A stretch of 64,000 nt of DNA from Streptomyces sp. NBC_01446 (GTDB lineage: Bacteria > Actinomycetota > Actinomycetes > Streptomycetales > Streptomycetaceae), in assembly GCF_026340095.1 (NCBI RefSeq), contig NZ_JAPEPO010000002.1, forward strand, positions 1,178,001 through 1,242,000, given 5' to 3'. Made by a program: the position numbers and the translations under genes. This document shows positions 40,748 through 49,377 of this stretch, one piece after another. The notes under the pieces are model-generated. The model did not search any database and was not told where the DNA came from. It saw only the letters and a program-made list of their open reading frames with translations. Every line of letters begins with the position of its first letter. The stretch's first letter is position 1.

Positions 40748-41794
40748 ATGTACGGCAAGGCATTCGCCCCGGAGTATCAGGGCGAGTTGCGCACGGCCCT
40801 CGGGGTGAACTCCTCGTACGAGGACGTGCGCGCGGCAGCGGACCGGTCCCTCCAAACTGCGGCGGGCCCCCTGGAGCGGGCGCGCGCCGCCCTGGCGCTC
40901 GCCGAGGCGAACCGGCGGCTCGGCCGCGTCCGCGAGGCGGGCGACGCGTGGCGCGGCAGCTATCGCAGCGCGCGCACCGCCGGGCACACGGGGGCGATGG
41001 CCTGGGCGCTGTGGAGCGGCGGCACGCTGGCCCGCCAGTGCGGCTCGCTGCGTCTGGCCCGGCGGCTCCTCGGGCACGCCGTCACCCTGGCCGCCGGGAG
41101 CGACGACCGGCTCGCCCACGGCTACGCGCTCGCGGGCCTGGCGGAGACGGGCCGCATCCAGGGCGACTACGCGGCGGTCGCCGCACTCCACGAGGAGCTG
41201 CTCGAACAGGGCCGGGCCCACGGCGAACCCCGGCACATGGTCTGGGCGATGTCCGGCATCGCCCAGATGCACCGCAACACCGGCGACCACGCCAAGGCCC
41301 TGGAACTCTTCGAGGAGTCGGTCAGGGTGGCCACCGAGGCGGACGACGCGCGGGGCCGCGCCTGGTCGCTGCGCGGCGTGGCCGATGTGCTGTCCGTGCG
41401 GGGCGAACCCGACCGGGCGCTGGCCCTCCTCTCCGAGGCGGAGGGCATCTGCCGGGCGATGGATCTGGCGAGCGCGCTCGCGTACAACCACAAGATGCGC
41501 GCCAACGTCCTTTACCGGGACGGGCGTTACGAGGCGGCCCGGGACACCTACGCCTCGACGCTCGCGGAGTTCCGCGCTCTGCACGAGCCGCGCGGTGTGG
41601 CGCTGTGCCGACTCGGCCTGGTGAAGTCACGCTCCCGGCTCGGCCGCGACCGGCACGCCACGTTTGCCGAACTCGACGTCCTTGAGGCCGACTTCACACG
41701 CATCGGGCTGCGGCACGCGCGGGAGATGGTGGTCGCGTTCCGTGCGGAGACAACTCGGGGTGCCGTGCGGTCCGAGCACCGTGAGGCGGCCTGA
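40748..41794 (+). CDS. tetratricopeptide repeat protein
   Basis: Protein of 348 residues that is helical throughout. TPR-like pairs recur, for example ARAALALAEANRRLGRVREAGDAW, HMVWAMSGIAQMHRNTGDHAKALELFEESV and GRAWSLRGVADVLSVRGEPDRALALLSEA, each with the small-aromatic pattern of the repeat. No enzyme, membrane or DNA-binding part is visible, so a scaffold or peptide-sensing role is likely. AAGGGACA precedes the ATG at 40748. It ends 9 bp from the convergent PPOX gene. Confidence 0.8.
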   Translation: MYGKAFAPEYQGELRTALGVNSSYEDVRAAADRSLQTAAGPLERARAALALAEANRRLGRVREAGDAWRGSYRSARTAGHTGAMAWALWSGGTLARQCGSLRLARRLLGHAVTLAAGSDDRLAHGYALAGLAETGRIQGDYAAVAALHEELLEQGRAHGEPRHMVWAMSGIAQMHRNTGDHAKALELFEESVRVATEADDARGRAWSLRGVADVLSVRGEPDRALALLSEAEGICRAMDLASALAYNHKMRANVLYRDGRYEAARDTYASTLAEFRALHEPRGVALCRLGLVKSRSRLGRDRHATFAELDVLEADFTRIGLRHAREMVVAFRAETTRGAVRSEHREAA

Positions 41795-41803
41795 CCGCCG
41801 CGC

Positions 41804-42190
41804 TCACTCCCCGAGCGTGATGCGGATGCCCACCGTGCCGTCGAGGCCGCGGCGCAGACGGCTGCCGAACAGCGTCATCCTGCCGAGCAGGCCGTACTTG
41901 CTCCGGATCAGGTCGCGATAGCGGGCGGTGACCTCCGGGGAGCAGATCTCCGCCGTGGCGGGCGACTGATCGCCGGTCGGGTTTCCGCGGGCGTCGCACG
42001 GCCCCACCAGGACGTCCGCGCGATTGCGGATCCGCTTCACCTTCCACGAGTCGGCGACTGTCCAGACACCGAGCGCGGACCCGTCCCTGACCACCCAGAC
42101 GGGGGTGGCCACCGGGCTGCCGTTCTTCCGGAAGCTGGTGACCAGCAGGTACTTTCCGGCGCCGAGCCGCGCGAGCCGCGTGTGATCCAT
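41804..42190 (-). CDS. PPOX class F420-dependent oxidoreductase
   Basis: Protein of 128 residues with the split-barrel flavin/F420-binding fold: GKYLLVTSFRKNGSPVATPVWVV, then VWTVADSWKVKRIRNRADVLVGPCDARGNP and the C-terminal strand GTVGIRITLGE. Actinobacterial members of this group bind F420 and reduce enones, biliverdin or similar compounds. The gene starts at ATG 42190, seven bases after a TAGACT -10-like box on this strand, so its message may be leaderless. A GACTCGAGTC palindrome overlaps the box. Confidence 0.85.
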   Translation of the reverse strand: MDHTRLARLGAGKYLLVTSFRKNGSPVATPVWVVRDGSALGVWTVADSWKVKRIRNRADVLVGPCDARGNPTGDQSPATAEICSPEVTARYRDLIRSKYGLLGRMTLFGSRLRRGLDGTVGIRITLGE

Positions 42191-42398
42191 GACTCGAGTC
42201 TACGGCGCCCCGACGGGCGACTGCCGGGGCCTTGTCACGTCCGCCACTCCAGGTGTGGACGTTGCAACAAATTGTGAAGAAGGTGAGAGCTTTCTCAGCA
42301 TCCCGGTGATCCGCGCGTCTGTGCCCGCCCGGGCCCGCCACGATGATCACGCCGCGCGCCTCCTCGTGGCATCCGGATCGGGGTGCGCAGGGCCAGGA

Positions 42399-42437
42399 GA
42401 CTCCAGGAGCGCCGACGCCTTCGGCGCTCCTGGAGTC
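42399..42437. terminator. 15-bp hairpin in gap 42191-42493
   Basis: GACTCCAGGAGCGCC (42399-42413) and GGCGCTCCTGGAGTC (42423-42437) are perfect arms with a 9-nt loop. In the minus direction it ends transcription of the small membrane protein gene before the PPOX gene. The remainder of this 303-bp gap has no gene that I can support. Confidence 0.65.
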
Positions 42438-42493
42438 GGGCGGGCAGCGACGCGGGGGTCGGCGCAGACGTAGGGGCGGCACGGCCGCCGGGG

Positions 42494-42670
42494 TCATCGC
42501 AGCGCCGTCGCCAAGAAGGTGGAGAGCGACAGGGTGAGCCCCACGATCGCCATCAACAGCGTCCCGTACTCGCGCCAGGCCCGAGGCCGGCGCTCCCTCT
42601 CGGCCGGATGCTCACCGGGGCCCGGGCCGACGGGATCGGCGGGGATCTGCTGTCCGTGCGACTGGATCAC
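42494..42670 (-). CDS. small single-pass membrane protein (58 aa)
   Basis: GTG 42670 to TGA 42494 codes for 58 residues. The first 33 are hydrophilic with many Pro, Gly and Arg (HPAERERRPRAWREY), then one transmembrane helix GTLLMAIVGLTLSLSTFLAT and a short LR end. GGGGAG lies about 11 nt upstream of the start. The codon pattern and clean membrane helix support it as a real gene. It is downstream of a larger membrane-protein gene on the same strand and may be its partner. No function is known. Confidence 0.65.
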   Translation of the reverse strand: MIQSHGQQIPADPVGPGPGEHPAERERRPRAWREYGTLLMAIVGLTLSLSTFLATALR

Positions 42671-42712
42671 ACGGAGTCAACTCCCCGCCGGGCCACGGCG
42701 ATGCGGCCGAGT

Positions 42713-43623
42713 TCAGCCACGCAGGACGACTCCGTGGCGGGTTCGCATCCTCCGCAGCTCCCACAGGGAGACCGCCGTGACCGACAGCGGGGCGCCCAGC
42801 AGGGAGCAGAGTTGCGCCGCGACCGGGCCTTCCGGCGTGCCCTCCACGATCAGGTTGAAGATCGCCACCGCCCAGATCAGTACGGCGGTGAGCACGCCGG
42901 GCAGCATCGGATGCACGTGGGCGGTGTTGAAGGCGCTCTTGGCGGAGTAGAGGGAGGCGAGGAAGAGGAACGGAAGACCCCAGACGATGACGGCCAGGAC
43001 GACGAACGCGATCGAGGCCGCCGCCCACTTGGGGAGCGTGGTCAGGTAGTCGCTGGTGCCCGCGTACACGATCACGGCGGCGCAGACGGCCACGGACAGC
43101 ACGTACCAGGCCACCGTCCTGAGCGGTGCCTTGAGCCGGGAGCGCAGCATCGGCCGCAGGTGGGGAGGGGCGTACAGGATGAAGCCCATGACGACGAGCG
43201 GACCTGTGACGATCAGCAGGACCGGCGTGATGATGAGATTGCCGAAGCCGTCGCTCGCCGCTCCGTGCCACGCTTGCTCGCCCCTGCCGTAGTAGAAGGC
43301 CAGGGCGAGCGTAGCGAGGAGGCCGAGCAGCGAGCGGAAGAGCTGGACGCGCACCACCAGAGGGTCGTTGATGCGGACGGCCACCGTCCTGCACAAAGAG
43401 CCGGTTCGCCACACGGTGTGCCGAGTGGATGATCGCGGAGATGATGTTGAGGAACGGGACGCGGCGCAGCGGGTTGCGGCGGCGGGGCGGCACCGGGGGC
43501 GGGCCGTAGGGGTACGGCCCGACCTGGGGCGGGATCGGCTGCGGAGGGTACGGCCCTTGCCCCGGCGGCGGACCGTACGGACCTGTCGGTGGTGGGTCGT
43601 AAGGGCTGCCCCAGGCCGGTCAT
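42713..43623 (-). pseudogene. multi-spanning membrane protein broken by two frameshifts
   Basis: Three frames together make one protein of about 302 residues. ATG 43623 starts MTGLGQP; one extra base near 43600 shifts into a Pro/Gly/Tyr-rich tail (DPPPTGPYGPPPGQ) and NPLRRVPFLNIISAIIHSAH. A second extra base near 43386, after LFVQD, shifts into VAVRINDPLVVRVQLFRSLL and about five membrane helices to the stop at 42713. A restart at GTG 43384 would give a 223-residue product. The family was not recognised. Either the gene is decaying or the assembly has indels here. Confidence 0.7.
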
Positions 43624-43658
43624 CTGTGCAGCCTCTCCACTCCACGGACGGCGTCACA

Positions 43659-45746
43659 TCACTCCAGGAGGTCCGCGACGAGTTCGGCGAACTCGTCCGG
43701 TGCGGCGAGGCGGATGCCCAGGTCCTCGGCCTTGGCCCGCTTGGAACCCGCGCCCTCACCGGCGACGACGAGCGAGGTGCGCTTGGAGACGCTGGAGGAG
43801 GACTTGCCGCCGGCCCGCTCGATGAGTTCGTTCATCTGGTTGCGGCTGAGCTTCTCCAGGGGGCCGGTCATGGCTCCCGTGACGACGACGGTCATACCGT
43901 CCAGCGGGCCCGCGGCGGCCGCCGGTTCGCCCGCTCCGTCCGTCTCGGCCTCCGGGGCGGGCGGGGTGGCGCCGGGTTCCGTCATGTTCACCCCCGCCGC
44001 GGCCAGCCGGTCGATGAGCGGGGCGAGTTCGGCCAGCTCGGAGACGATCACCGGGGCCTTCTCGGCGCCGATGCCCTCGACCCGCTGCATCGCCGCGGCG
44101 TCCGCGGCTCGGATGTGGTCCATCGTGGCGAAGTGGCGGGCGATACGGCGGGACATGGACCGCCCGGTGCCCCGCACGCCGAGGGCGCACAGGACCCGGG
44201 ACAGCGGCTGGGCCTTGGCGGCCTCGATCGCGGCGAGGAGGTTGTCCGTGCTGGTCTCCCCCATGCGGTCGAGGGCCAGGAGCCCGTCACGGGTGAGGGC
44301 GAACAGGTCGGCGAGGTCGGCGACCAGGCCCGCCTCGACGAGCTGGACGACGCGGGTGGCGCCGAGGCCCTCGATGTCGAGCTGGTCGCGGCCCGCCGCG
44401 TAGGAGAGCGAGGCCACCAGGTGGCAGTTCCGGCCGCGTTCGCAGCGCCAGCGCTGCTCACTCGTGTCGATGCCGGAGCCGCACTGCGGGCACACGTCGG
44501 GAAACGCGATCGGCTGCTCGTCGCCGGTGCGCAGGTGGGCGACGGGCGCCTCGATGCGGGGGATGATGTCGCCCGCCTTGTAGACCATCACGTGGTCGCC
44601 GAGCCGCAGGTCGCGGCGGGTGATGTCGGCCGGGTTGTGCAGCGTGGCGTACGTGACCGTGCTGCCGTCGATGTCGACGGGTTCGAGGACGGCACGCGGG
44701 GCGATGATGCCCGTACGGCCGACGTTCCACTCGACGTCGAGGAGGCGGGTGATCTTCTCGACGGCCGGCAGCTTGAAGGCGATGGCCCAGCGCGGGGCGC
44801 GCGTGCCCGATCCGGCGGCCGCCTGATCGGCCGCGAGGTCCGCCTTGACGACGATCCCGTCGATGCCGAACGGCAGCTCGGCGCGCAGGCCCGCGATGTG
44901 CTCGACTCGCGCGAGCACCTCCTCGACGGTGTCGACGGTGAGTCCCGAAACGGCCGTCGTGGCCGGTGTGTTGACGCCGAGGGTGGCCGCGCGGTCCATC
45001 AGTTCGCCGTGGGCCAGTGAGCGCAACGCCTCGGCGTGCTCGGCCGACGTGCCGGGCAGGGGCAGCAGGCCGTACGCGAAGAAGGTCATCGGCACCGTGT
45101 AGGCGCGCTCCTTGGCCCTGAGTGTGCCCGCAGCGGCGTTCCTCGGGTTGGCGAAGGGGGCGCCGCCGTGCTCCGTACGCACCTCGTTGGCGTGCTCGAA
45201 CTGGCCGATCGTCATGAGGACTTCGCCCCGCACCTCGACCGTGTGCGGCTCGGTGAGGCGGTCGGGCAGGCCCTCGATGGTGCCGATCGCGTGCGAGACG
45301 TCCTCCCCGGCCGTCCCGTCGCCCCTGGTGATCAGCCGCGTGAGGCGCCCCTCTTGGTAGCGCGCGGCGATGGCCAGGCCGTCCAGCTTGGGCTGGACGT
45401 TCCACCGGGTCACCTCGTGGCCGATCCGGCGGGCCACCGACGCGGTCCAGGTGGTGAACTGCTCACCGTCGAAGACGTTGTCCAGGCTCAGCATCGGGAC
45501 CGTGTGCGGCACATCCCCCTCGACGGCGCCTCCCCCGACCTTGCCGGTCGGCGAGTGCGGCAGCACCTCGTCGGGGTGGTCCGCCTCGTACGCTGCGACG
45601 GCCCGGACGAGCCGGTCGTACGCGTCGTCGTCGAGGGCGGACGTCCCGCCCGTGTAGTAGGCGCCCGCCGCCAGGGACGCGTCCGTGACGGCCTGGGCGT
45701 AGGCAGCGGCATCGGCCAGGACGAACTCACCAGAAGTCGTTGTCAT
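43659..45746 (-). CDS. ligA: NAD-dependent DNA ligase
   Basis: Protein of 695 residues with all LigA parts: N-terminal Ia-like helices, the adenylation domain with Lys120 in VQPKLDGLAIAARY, GIDGIVVKADL, the OB fold, a four-Cys zinc finger (VCPQCGSGID...WRCERGRNCHL), helix-hairpin-helix repeats and a C-terminal BRCT domain (GMTVVVTGAM...). It seals nicks in duplex DNA using NAD. Because Streptomyces often have more than one ligA, and this one lies in an accessory neighbourhood away from the usual gatCAB context, it may be a second copy; the window cannot decide. Confidence 0.93.
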   Translation of the reverse strand: MTTTSGEFVLADAAAYAQAVTDASLAAGAYYTGGTSALDDDAYDRLVRAVAAYEADHPDEVLPHSPTGKVGGGAVEGDVPHTVPMLSLDNVFDGEQFTTWTASVARRIGHEVTRWNVQPKLDGLAIAARYQEGRLTRLITRGDGTAGEDVSHAIGTIEGLPDRLTEPHTVEVRGEVLMTIGQFEHANEVRTEHGGAPFANPRNAAAGTLRAKERAYTVPMTFFAYGLLPLPGTSAEHAEALRSLAHGELMDRAATLGVNTPATTAVSGLTVDTVEEVLARVEHIAGLRAELPFGIDGIVVKADLAADQAAAGSGTRAPRWAIAFKLPAVEKITRLLDVEWNVGRTGIIAPRAVLEPVDIDGSTVTYATLHNPADITRRDLRLGDHVMVYKAGDIIPRIEAPVAHLRTGDEQPIAFPDVCPQCGSGIDTSEQRWRCERGRNCHLVASLSYAAGRDQLDIEGLGATRVVQLVEAGLVADLADLFALTRDGLLALDRMGETSTDNLLAAIEAAKAQPLSRVLCALGVRGTGRSMSRRIARHFATMDHIRAADAAAMQRVEGIGAEKAPVIVSELAELAPLIDRLAAAGVNMTEPGATPPAPEAETDGAGEPAAAAGPLDGMTVVVTGAMTGPLEKLSRNQMNELIERAGGKSSSSVSKRTSLVVAGEGAGSKRAKAEDLGIRLAAPDEFAELVADLLE

Positions 45747-45817
45747 GCTGCCATCGTGCCTGGTGGCACTGACAATCGACCGGAGGCGACGACGGCGCCG
45801 GGATCAGGGGCTCCCGC

Positions 45818-46297
45818 TCACACCCGCAGCCGGTCCCGCGCCTGCACCCCGTCCCCGAGGCCCGCGACTCCGAACGCCTTGCCGAGGCCTTGGGCCGGCA
45901 TGTCCCCGTAGATCGTCTCGTAGGAGCCCTCGGGTACGACGTAGGTCTCGTGCCAGATCCCCACGTGCCTCGCGCTCTTGCGGGAGTACCGGTTGATCCG
46001 CGCCCACCAGGGGTGATGGCGCTTGTCCGGGGCCGCGGCGTAGGCGAGCAGCTTCTCCTTCGACTCCCAGTACTGGACGACCATGTAGGTGCGCGGCGAG
46101 CCCGTGAGCAGGATGTGGTGCAGGAGGCCGAGGGAGCGGTCGCGGTTCAGCTCCCTGATCATCATGGGCATCGCGACGAACACCGGCAGCCACCGATGGA
46201 CCGCCCAGAAGTGGTTGATGCGCATGCCGATGAGGAAGATCACCACCTCCCCCTGCGCGCCCGCGGTCATCCGTCCGGCATGTGTCTTCGCGCCCAT
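45818..46297 (-). CDS. DUF4188 (monooxygenase-like) protein
   Basis: Protein of 159 residues. The DUF4188 core is recognisable as VVIFLIGMRINHFWAVHRWLP, then LLTGSPRTYMVVQYWESKEKLLAYA and the end block GIWHETYVVPEGSYETIYGDMP. The fold is of the dimeric ferredoxin-like monooxygenase type, with substrate unknown. It is divergent from a MerR-type gene with a 23-bp near-perfect palindrome between them, a typical regulator-target pair. Confidence 0.85.
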   Translation of the reverse strand: MGAKTHAGRMTAGAQGEVVIFLIGMRINHFWAVHRWLPVFVAMPMMIRELNRDRSLGLLHHILLTGSPRTYMVVQYWESKEKLLAYAAAPDKRHHPWWARINRYSRKSARHVGIWHETYVVPEGSYETIYGDMPAQGLGKAFGVAGLGDGVQARDRLRV

Positions 46298-46358
46298 GTC
46301 GTCCCCGATTCAGCTGGGTTGGAGAGAGGTGGAGAGTGCCGCTACCCATGCACCCATG

Positions 46359-46381
46359 CTTGGATAGTGGCACTGTCCAAG
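46359..46381. promoter_or_regulatory. 23-bp palindrome between DUF4188 and MerR genes
   Basis: CTTGGATAGTG-G-CACTGTCCAAG (46359-46381) is symmetric at 10 of 11 positions. It ends 15 bp before the MerR-type start and lies in the 98-bp divergent gap, so it can control both genes. Confidence 0.6.
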
Positions 46382-46395
46382 GAGGGGTGCAAGAG

Positions 46396-47037
46396 ATGCG
46401 ACTCGCGGAACTCAGCGAACTGAGCGGGGTCTCCATCCCCACCATCAAGTACTACCTGCGGGAGCAACTCCTCCCCGCCGGAAGGCGCATGACGGCCACT
46501 CAGGCCGAGTACGACGACTCCCACCTGCGACGGCTGCGTCTCGTGCGGGCGCTGATCCAGGTCGGCCGGGTGCCGGTGGCGACCGCTCGCGAGGTGCTCG
46601 CTGCGGTCGACGACGACTCGCTGGGCCGCACGATCCGCATGGGCGCGGCACTGTGGGCGCTGCCGCAGCCACCCGAGGCACCCGAGGACGACCCGGCCAC
46701 GGTCGAGGCGACCTCGGCGGTCGACCGGCTCCTGGTGGAGCTCGGCTGGGACACCGCGCGCGAGATCGGCAGCCTCTCCCCCTCGTACCGCACTCTCGTC
46801 ACGACGGTCGCCACCCTCAACCGCCTCGGCTACACCTGCGGAACACCCGAACTCACCCCGTACGCACGACACATGGAGCGCGTCGCCGAGCACGACATCG
46901 ACCGGCTCGACACCTTCCCCGAGGAGGTGGAGAAGGTCGAGGCCGTGGTCGCGGCGGCGGTCCTGTACGAGCCGGTCCTGCTCATGCTGCGCAGGCTCGC
47001 CCAGGAGGAGCACTCGGCGCGCCGGTTCGGCCTCTGA
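46396..47037 (+). CDS. MerR family transcriptional regulator
   Basis: Protein of 213 residues. The N-terminal HTH is MRLAELSELSGVSIPTIKYY, then LREQLLPAGRRM and RLRLVRALIQVGRVPVATAREVL. The following region is longer than in simple MerR proteins and helical, suited to ligand binding; there are no paired Cys residues of metal-sensing MerR. GGAGGGG (46381-46387) supports the ATG at 46396. It is divergent from DUF4188, which it probably regulates through the palindrome just upstream. Confidence 0.88.
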   Translation: MRLAELSELSGVSIPTIKYYLREQLLPAGRRMTATQAEYDDSHLRRLRLVRALIQVGRVPVATAREVLAAVDDDSLGRTIRMGAALWALPQPPEAPEDDPATVEATSAVDRLLVELGWDTAREIGSLSPSYRTLVTTVATLNRLGYTCGTPELTPYARHMERVAEHDIDRLDTFPEEVEKVEAVVAAAVLYEPVLLMLRRLAQEEHSARRFGL

Positions 47038-47060
47038 GGGCCGTGAGAACTGCGAGGGCC

Positions 47061-47108
47061 GGGAGGGCCCGGAGGACTGGGAGGGCCCGGAGGACTGGGA
47101 GGACCATG
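47061..47108. repeat. 18-bp tandem repeat
   Basis: GGGAGGGCCCGGAGGACT occurs twice in a row (47061-47078, 47079-47096) and a third partial copy follows (GGGAGGACC). It fills the gap between the convergent MerR and TetR genes. Confidence 0.8.
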
Positions 47109-47133
47109 ACCCCGCGCGCCCGCGCGCGCCACC

Positions 47134-47733
47134 TCATGCCGACGGGTCGAACCCCGTAGCCATCCGGGCGTACGCGTGCAGCATGGCGATCACCTCTGTG
47201 CGTGTGCGGCGCCCCGCGATCACCTCCATCTGGAAGCCGTCCTCCATCGCCAGGAACCCGGCGGCCAGTTGACCCGCGGGCTCGGCGAGCACGAAGTGCC
47301 CCTGGGCCTCGCCGAGAACCAACGTGGCGTAGTACACGGAAATCTGACGTTCCGTCAGCGTGGCATCGAGGGCCGCCGCCCGGGGATCACGCAGACTGCG
47401 CGGCCAGTACTCGAAGAGCAGCCGGGGCAGCAGGTCGTCCGGCCCGTCGGCGACGCCGTGCTCGACGCAGGCCCGCAGCCGGTCCCGGGCGTCCGGGAAC
47501 TTCTCGGCGCTCTCCTCACGCTCGCGGCTGAAGCGCTCGATCGCCCGCTGGAACGTCTCGTACATCAGCTCGTCGAGGTCGTCGAAGTAGTAGAGCACCG
47601 CGGCCGACGTGACCCCCGCCTCCTCAGCGACATCGCGCAGCCGCAGACCTTCGAGGCCCCGGCTGTGCAGGGCGCGCAGCGTGGCCTGGTGCAGTTGCGC
47701 GCGCCGCGCCTCCTGGTCCTTGCGCCGTCCCAC
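47134..47733 (-). CDS. TetR family transcriptional regulator
   Basis: Protein of about 199 residues. The HTH region is QATLRALHSRGLEGLRLRDVA, EEAGVTSAAVLYYFDDLDELMYETF, and the ligand domain resembles BetI-like TetR proteins (ARDRLRACVEHGVA...LLPRLLFEYWP). GTG 47733 is the likely start; a TTG at 47760 would add nine residues. It is divergent from an APC permease and nitrilase pair, with a perfect 9-bp inverted repeat in the promoter region between them. Confidence 0.87.
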   Translation of the reverse strand: MGRRKDQEARRAQLHQATLRALHSRGLEGLRLRDVAEEAGVTSAAVLYYFDDLDELMYETFQRAIERFSREREESAEKFPDARDRLRACVEHGVADGPDDLLPRLLFEYWPRSLRDPRAAALDATLTERQISVYYATLVLGEAQGHFVLAEPAGQLAAGFLAMEDGFQMEVIAGRRTRTEVIAMLHAYARMATGFDPSA

Positions 47734-47801
47734 GACCGCCTCCGTCCGACCCGGGTCCAACCCGATTCACTGATGCCGGGGTAAAGATACCGAACCCGCC
47801 C

Positions 47802-47845
47802 TTGACAGGCCTCATGGCCCGTTCGTTAAATCTCTGTTTAACGAA
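47802..47845 (+). promoter_or_regulatory. APC permease promoter with TetR operator
   Basis: TTGACA (47802-47807), an 18-nt spacer and TTAAAT (47826-47831) form the promoter. TTCGTTAAA (47822-47830) and TTTAACGAA (47837-47845) are perfect arms around TCTCTG and cover the -10. The high A/T content stands out against the surroundings. Confidence 0.65.
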
Positions 47846-47871
47846 ACGTCGCCGCCGACCAGAAGGCCGCC

Positions 47872-49374
47872 GTGAACCCTGATCCCCCTCAGACACTCGC
47901 CCCCACCACCACATCCCCACCGCCCTCCAAAGGCCTGCGGATCGGGACCGTCGGACTGCTCGCCTCCGTGGCGCTCGGCCTCTCCTCGGTCGCCCCCGCC
48001 TACAGCATCGCCGTGACCCTCGGCTTCGTGACGGTGGCCGTCGGACACCTCGCGCCCGCCGCGCTGCTCCTCGGATTCGTACCGATCCTGCTGACGGCGT
48101 TCGCCTTCCGCGAGCTCAACAAGGAGATGCCGGACTGCGGGACCACCTTCGTGTGGACGACGCGCGCCTTCGGCCCCTCGTCTGGCTGGCTCCTGGGCGG
48201 CTGGGTCACCCAGTTCGCCACGGTGACGGCCATGGCCGCGCTCTCCCAGGTGGGCGCCGGATACCTCCTCGGGCTCCTCGGCCTGGACTCACTGGCCTCC
48301 GACGAGACCGCGGTCGCCGTCACCGCGGCGCTGCTCATCGGGGCCATCACCGTCATCGCGTACCGCGGCCTCCAGCTCGCCGCGGTCGTCCAGTACGTCC
48401 TGCTCGGGCTCCAGCTCGTCGCCCTCTTCGGCTTCGGCGCCGCCGCGCTCGCCCGGCACGGGGCGCTCACGCCCTCGCTCGCGTGGTTCGACCTGTTCGG
48501 CTTCGACAGCTTCGGCGCGTTCGCCAAGGCGGTCCTGCTCTGCCTCTACATCTACTGGGGCTGGGACGCGCTGCTCACCGTCAACGAAGAGACGCGCGAC
48601 AGCGAGCGCACCCCCGGCAGGGCCGCGCTCATCTCGACGCTCGTCCTGCTGGTCACGTATCTGTTCACGGCGGTCGCCGCGATCGGCTTCGCGGGGACGG
48701 GCACCTCGGGCCTGGGACTCGGCAACGCCGGCAACGCGGCCGACGTCCTGTCCGCACTCGGACCGCCCGTCCTCGGCACGGCACTCGCGAAGGGCGTCCA
48801 GCTCGCCGTGTGCGTGTCGGCGATCTCCGCGCTGCTCACCTGCGTCGTCGGCAGCTCGCGGGCCACACTGTCGATGAGCGTCCACGGCGCGCTGCCCCCG
48901 GCGTTCGCCCGTATCCACCCGCGCCACCGCACGCCGTCGTTCGGCACCGTCTTCATGGGCGCGGCGGCCGCGGTTCTCCTCGCGGCCCTGACCTGGCTCT
49001 CGTCCGCCTTCCTCGGCGACGCGATCCTCTCCATCGGCCTGCTCATCGCGCTCTACTACGGCGTCACCGGCCTGGCCTGCGCCTGGCTGTTCCGCGGGCA
49101 GCTGCGCCGGTCCTGGCGCGACGCGCTCCTCAAGGGCGTGCTGCCGCTCGCCGGCGGACTGATGATGCTCGCCGCGTTCGTCCGCAGCGCGATCGACATG
49201 ACCGACCCCTCGTACGGCTCCACCTCACTGTTCGGCGTCGGCGGCGTGCTTCTGCTGGGCATCGGCTCCGTCCTGCTCGGCCTGGTCGTGATGCTGACGC
49301 TGCGCCGCCGCTTCCGCCCGTTCTTCCGCGACGGCCGCACCGCCGTCACCCGACTGACTGTCACCGAGGACTGA
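47872..49374 (+). CDS. APC family amino acid/polyamine permease
   Basis: Protein of 500 residues with about twelve membrane segments. The APC hallmark is the early VGLLASVALGLSSVAPAYSI helix and the loop NKEMPDCGTTFVWTTRAFG; a cytosolic loop NEETRDSERTPGRAA lies mid-protein. Substrates are amino acids, amines or amides taken up with protons. GTG 47872 has AGAAGG upstream. A nitrilase-fold gene follows after 3 bp, so the two form an operon under the divergent TetR. Confidence 0.9.
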   Translation: MNPDPPQTLAPTTTSPPPSKGLRIGTVGLLASVALGLSSVAPAYSIAVTLGFVTVAVGHLAPAALLLGFVPILLTAFAFRELNKEMPDCGTTFVWTTRAFGPSSGWLLGGWVTQFATVTAMAALSQVGAGYLLGLLGLDSLASDETAVAVTAALLIGAITVIAYRGLQLAAVVQYVLLGLQLVALFGFGAAALARHGALTPSLAWFDLFGFDSFGAFAKAVLLCLYIYWGWDALLTVNEETRDSERTPGRAALISTLVLLVTYLFTAVAAIGFAGTGTSGLGLGNAGNAADVLSALGPPVLGTALAKGVQLAVCVSAISALLTCVVGSSRATLSMSVHGALPPAFARIHPRHRTPSFGTVFMGAAAAVLLAALTWLSSAFLGDAILSIGLLIALYYGVTGLACAWLFRGQLRRSWRDALLKGVLPLAGGLMMLAAFVRSAIDMTDPSYGSTSLFGVGGVLLLGIGSVLLGLVVMLTLRRRFRPFFRDGRTAVTRLTVTED

Positions 49375-49377
49375 TCC

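Noticed and set aside
41694..42497. Long minus-strand frame spanning the PPOX gene
   Set aside because: Out-of-frame shadow; the PPOX frame at 41804-42190 is the one with family motifs.
46830..47132. Collagen-like Pro-Pro-Gly protein on the minus strand
   Set aside because: It is the translation of an 18-bp tandem repeat plus antisense of the MerR gene, without a ribosome-binding site.
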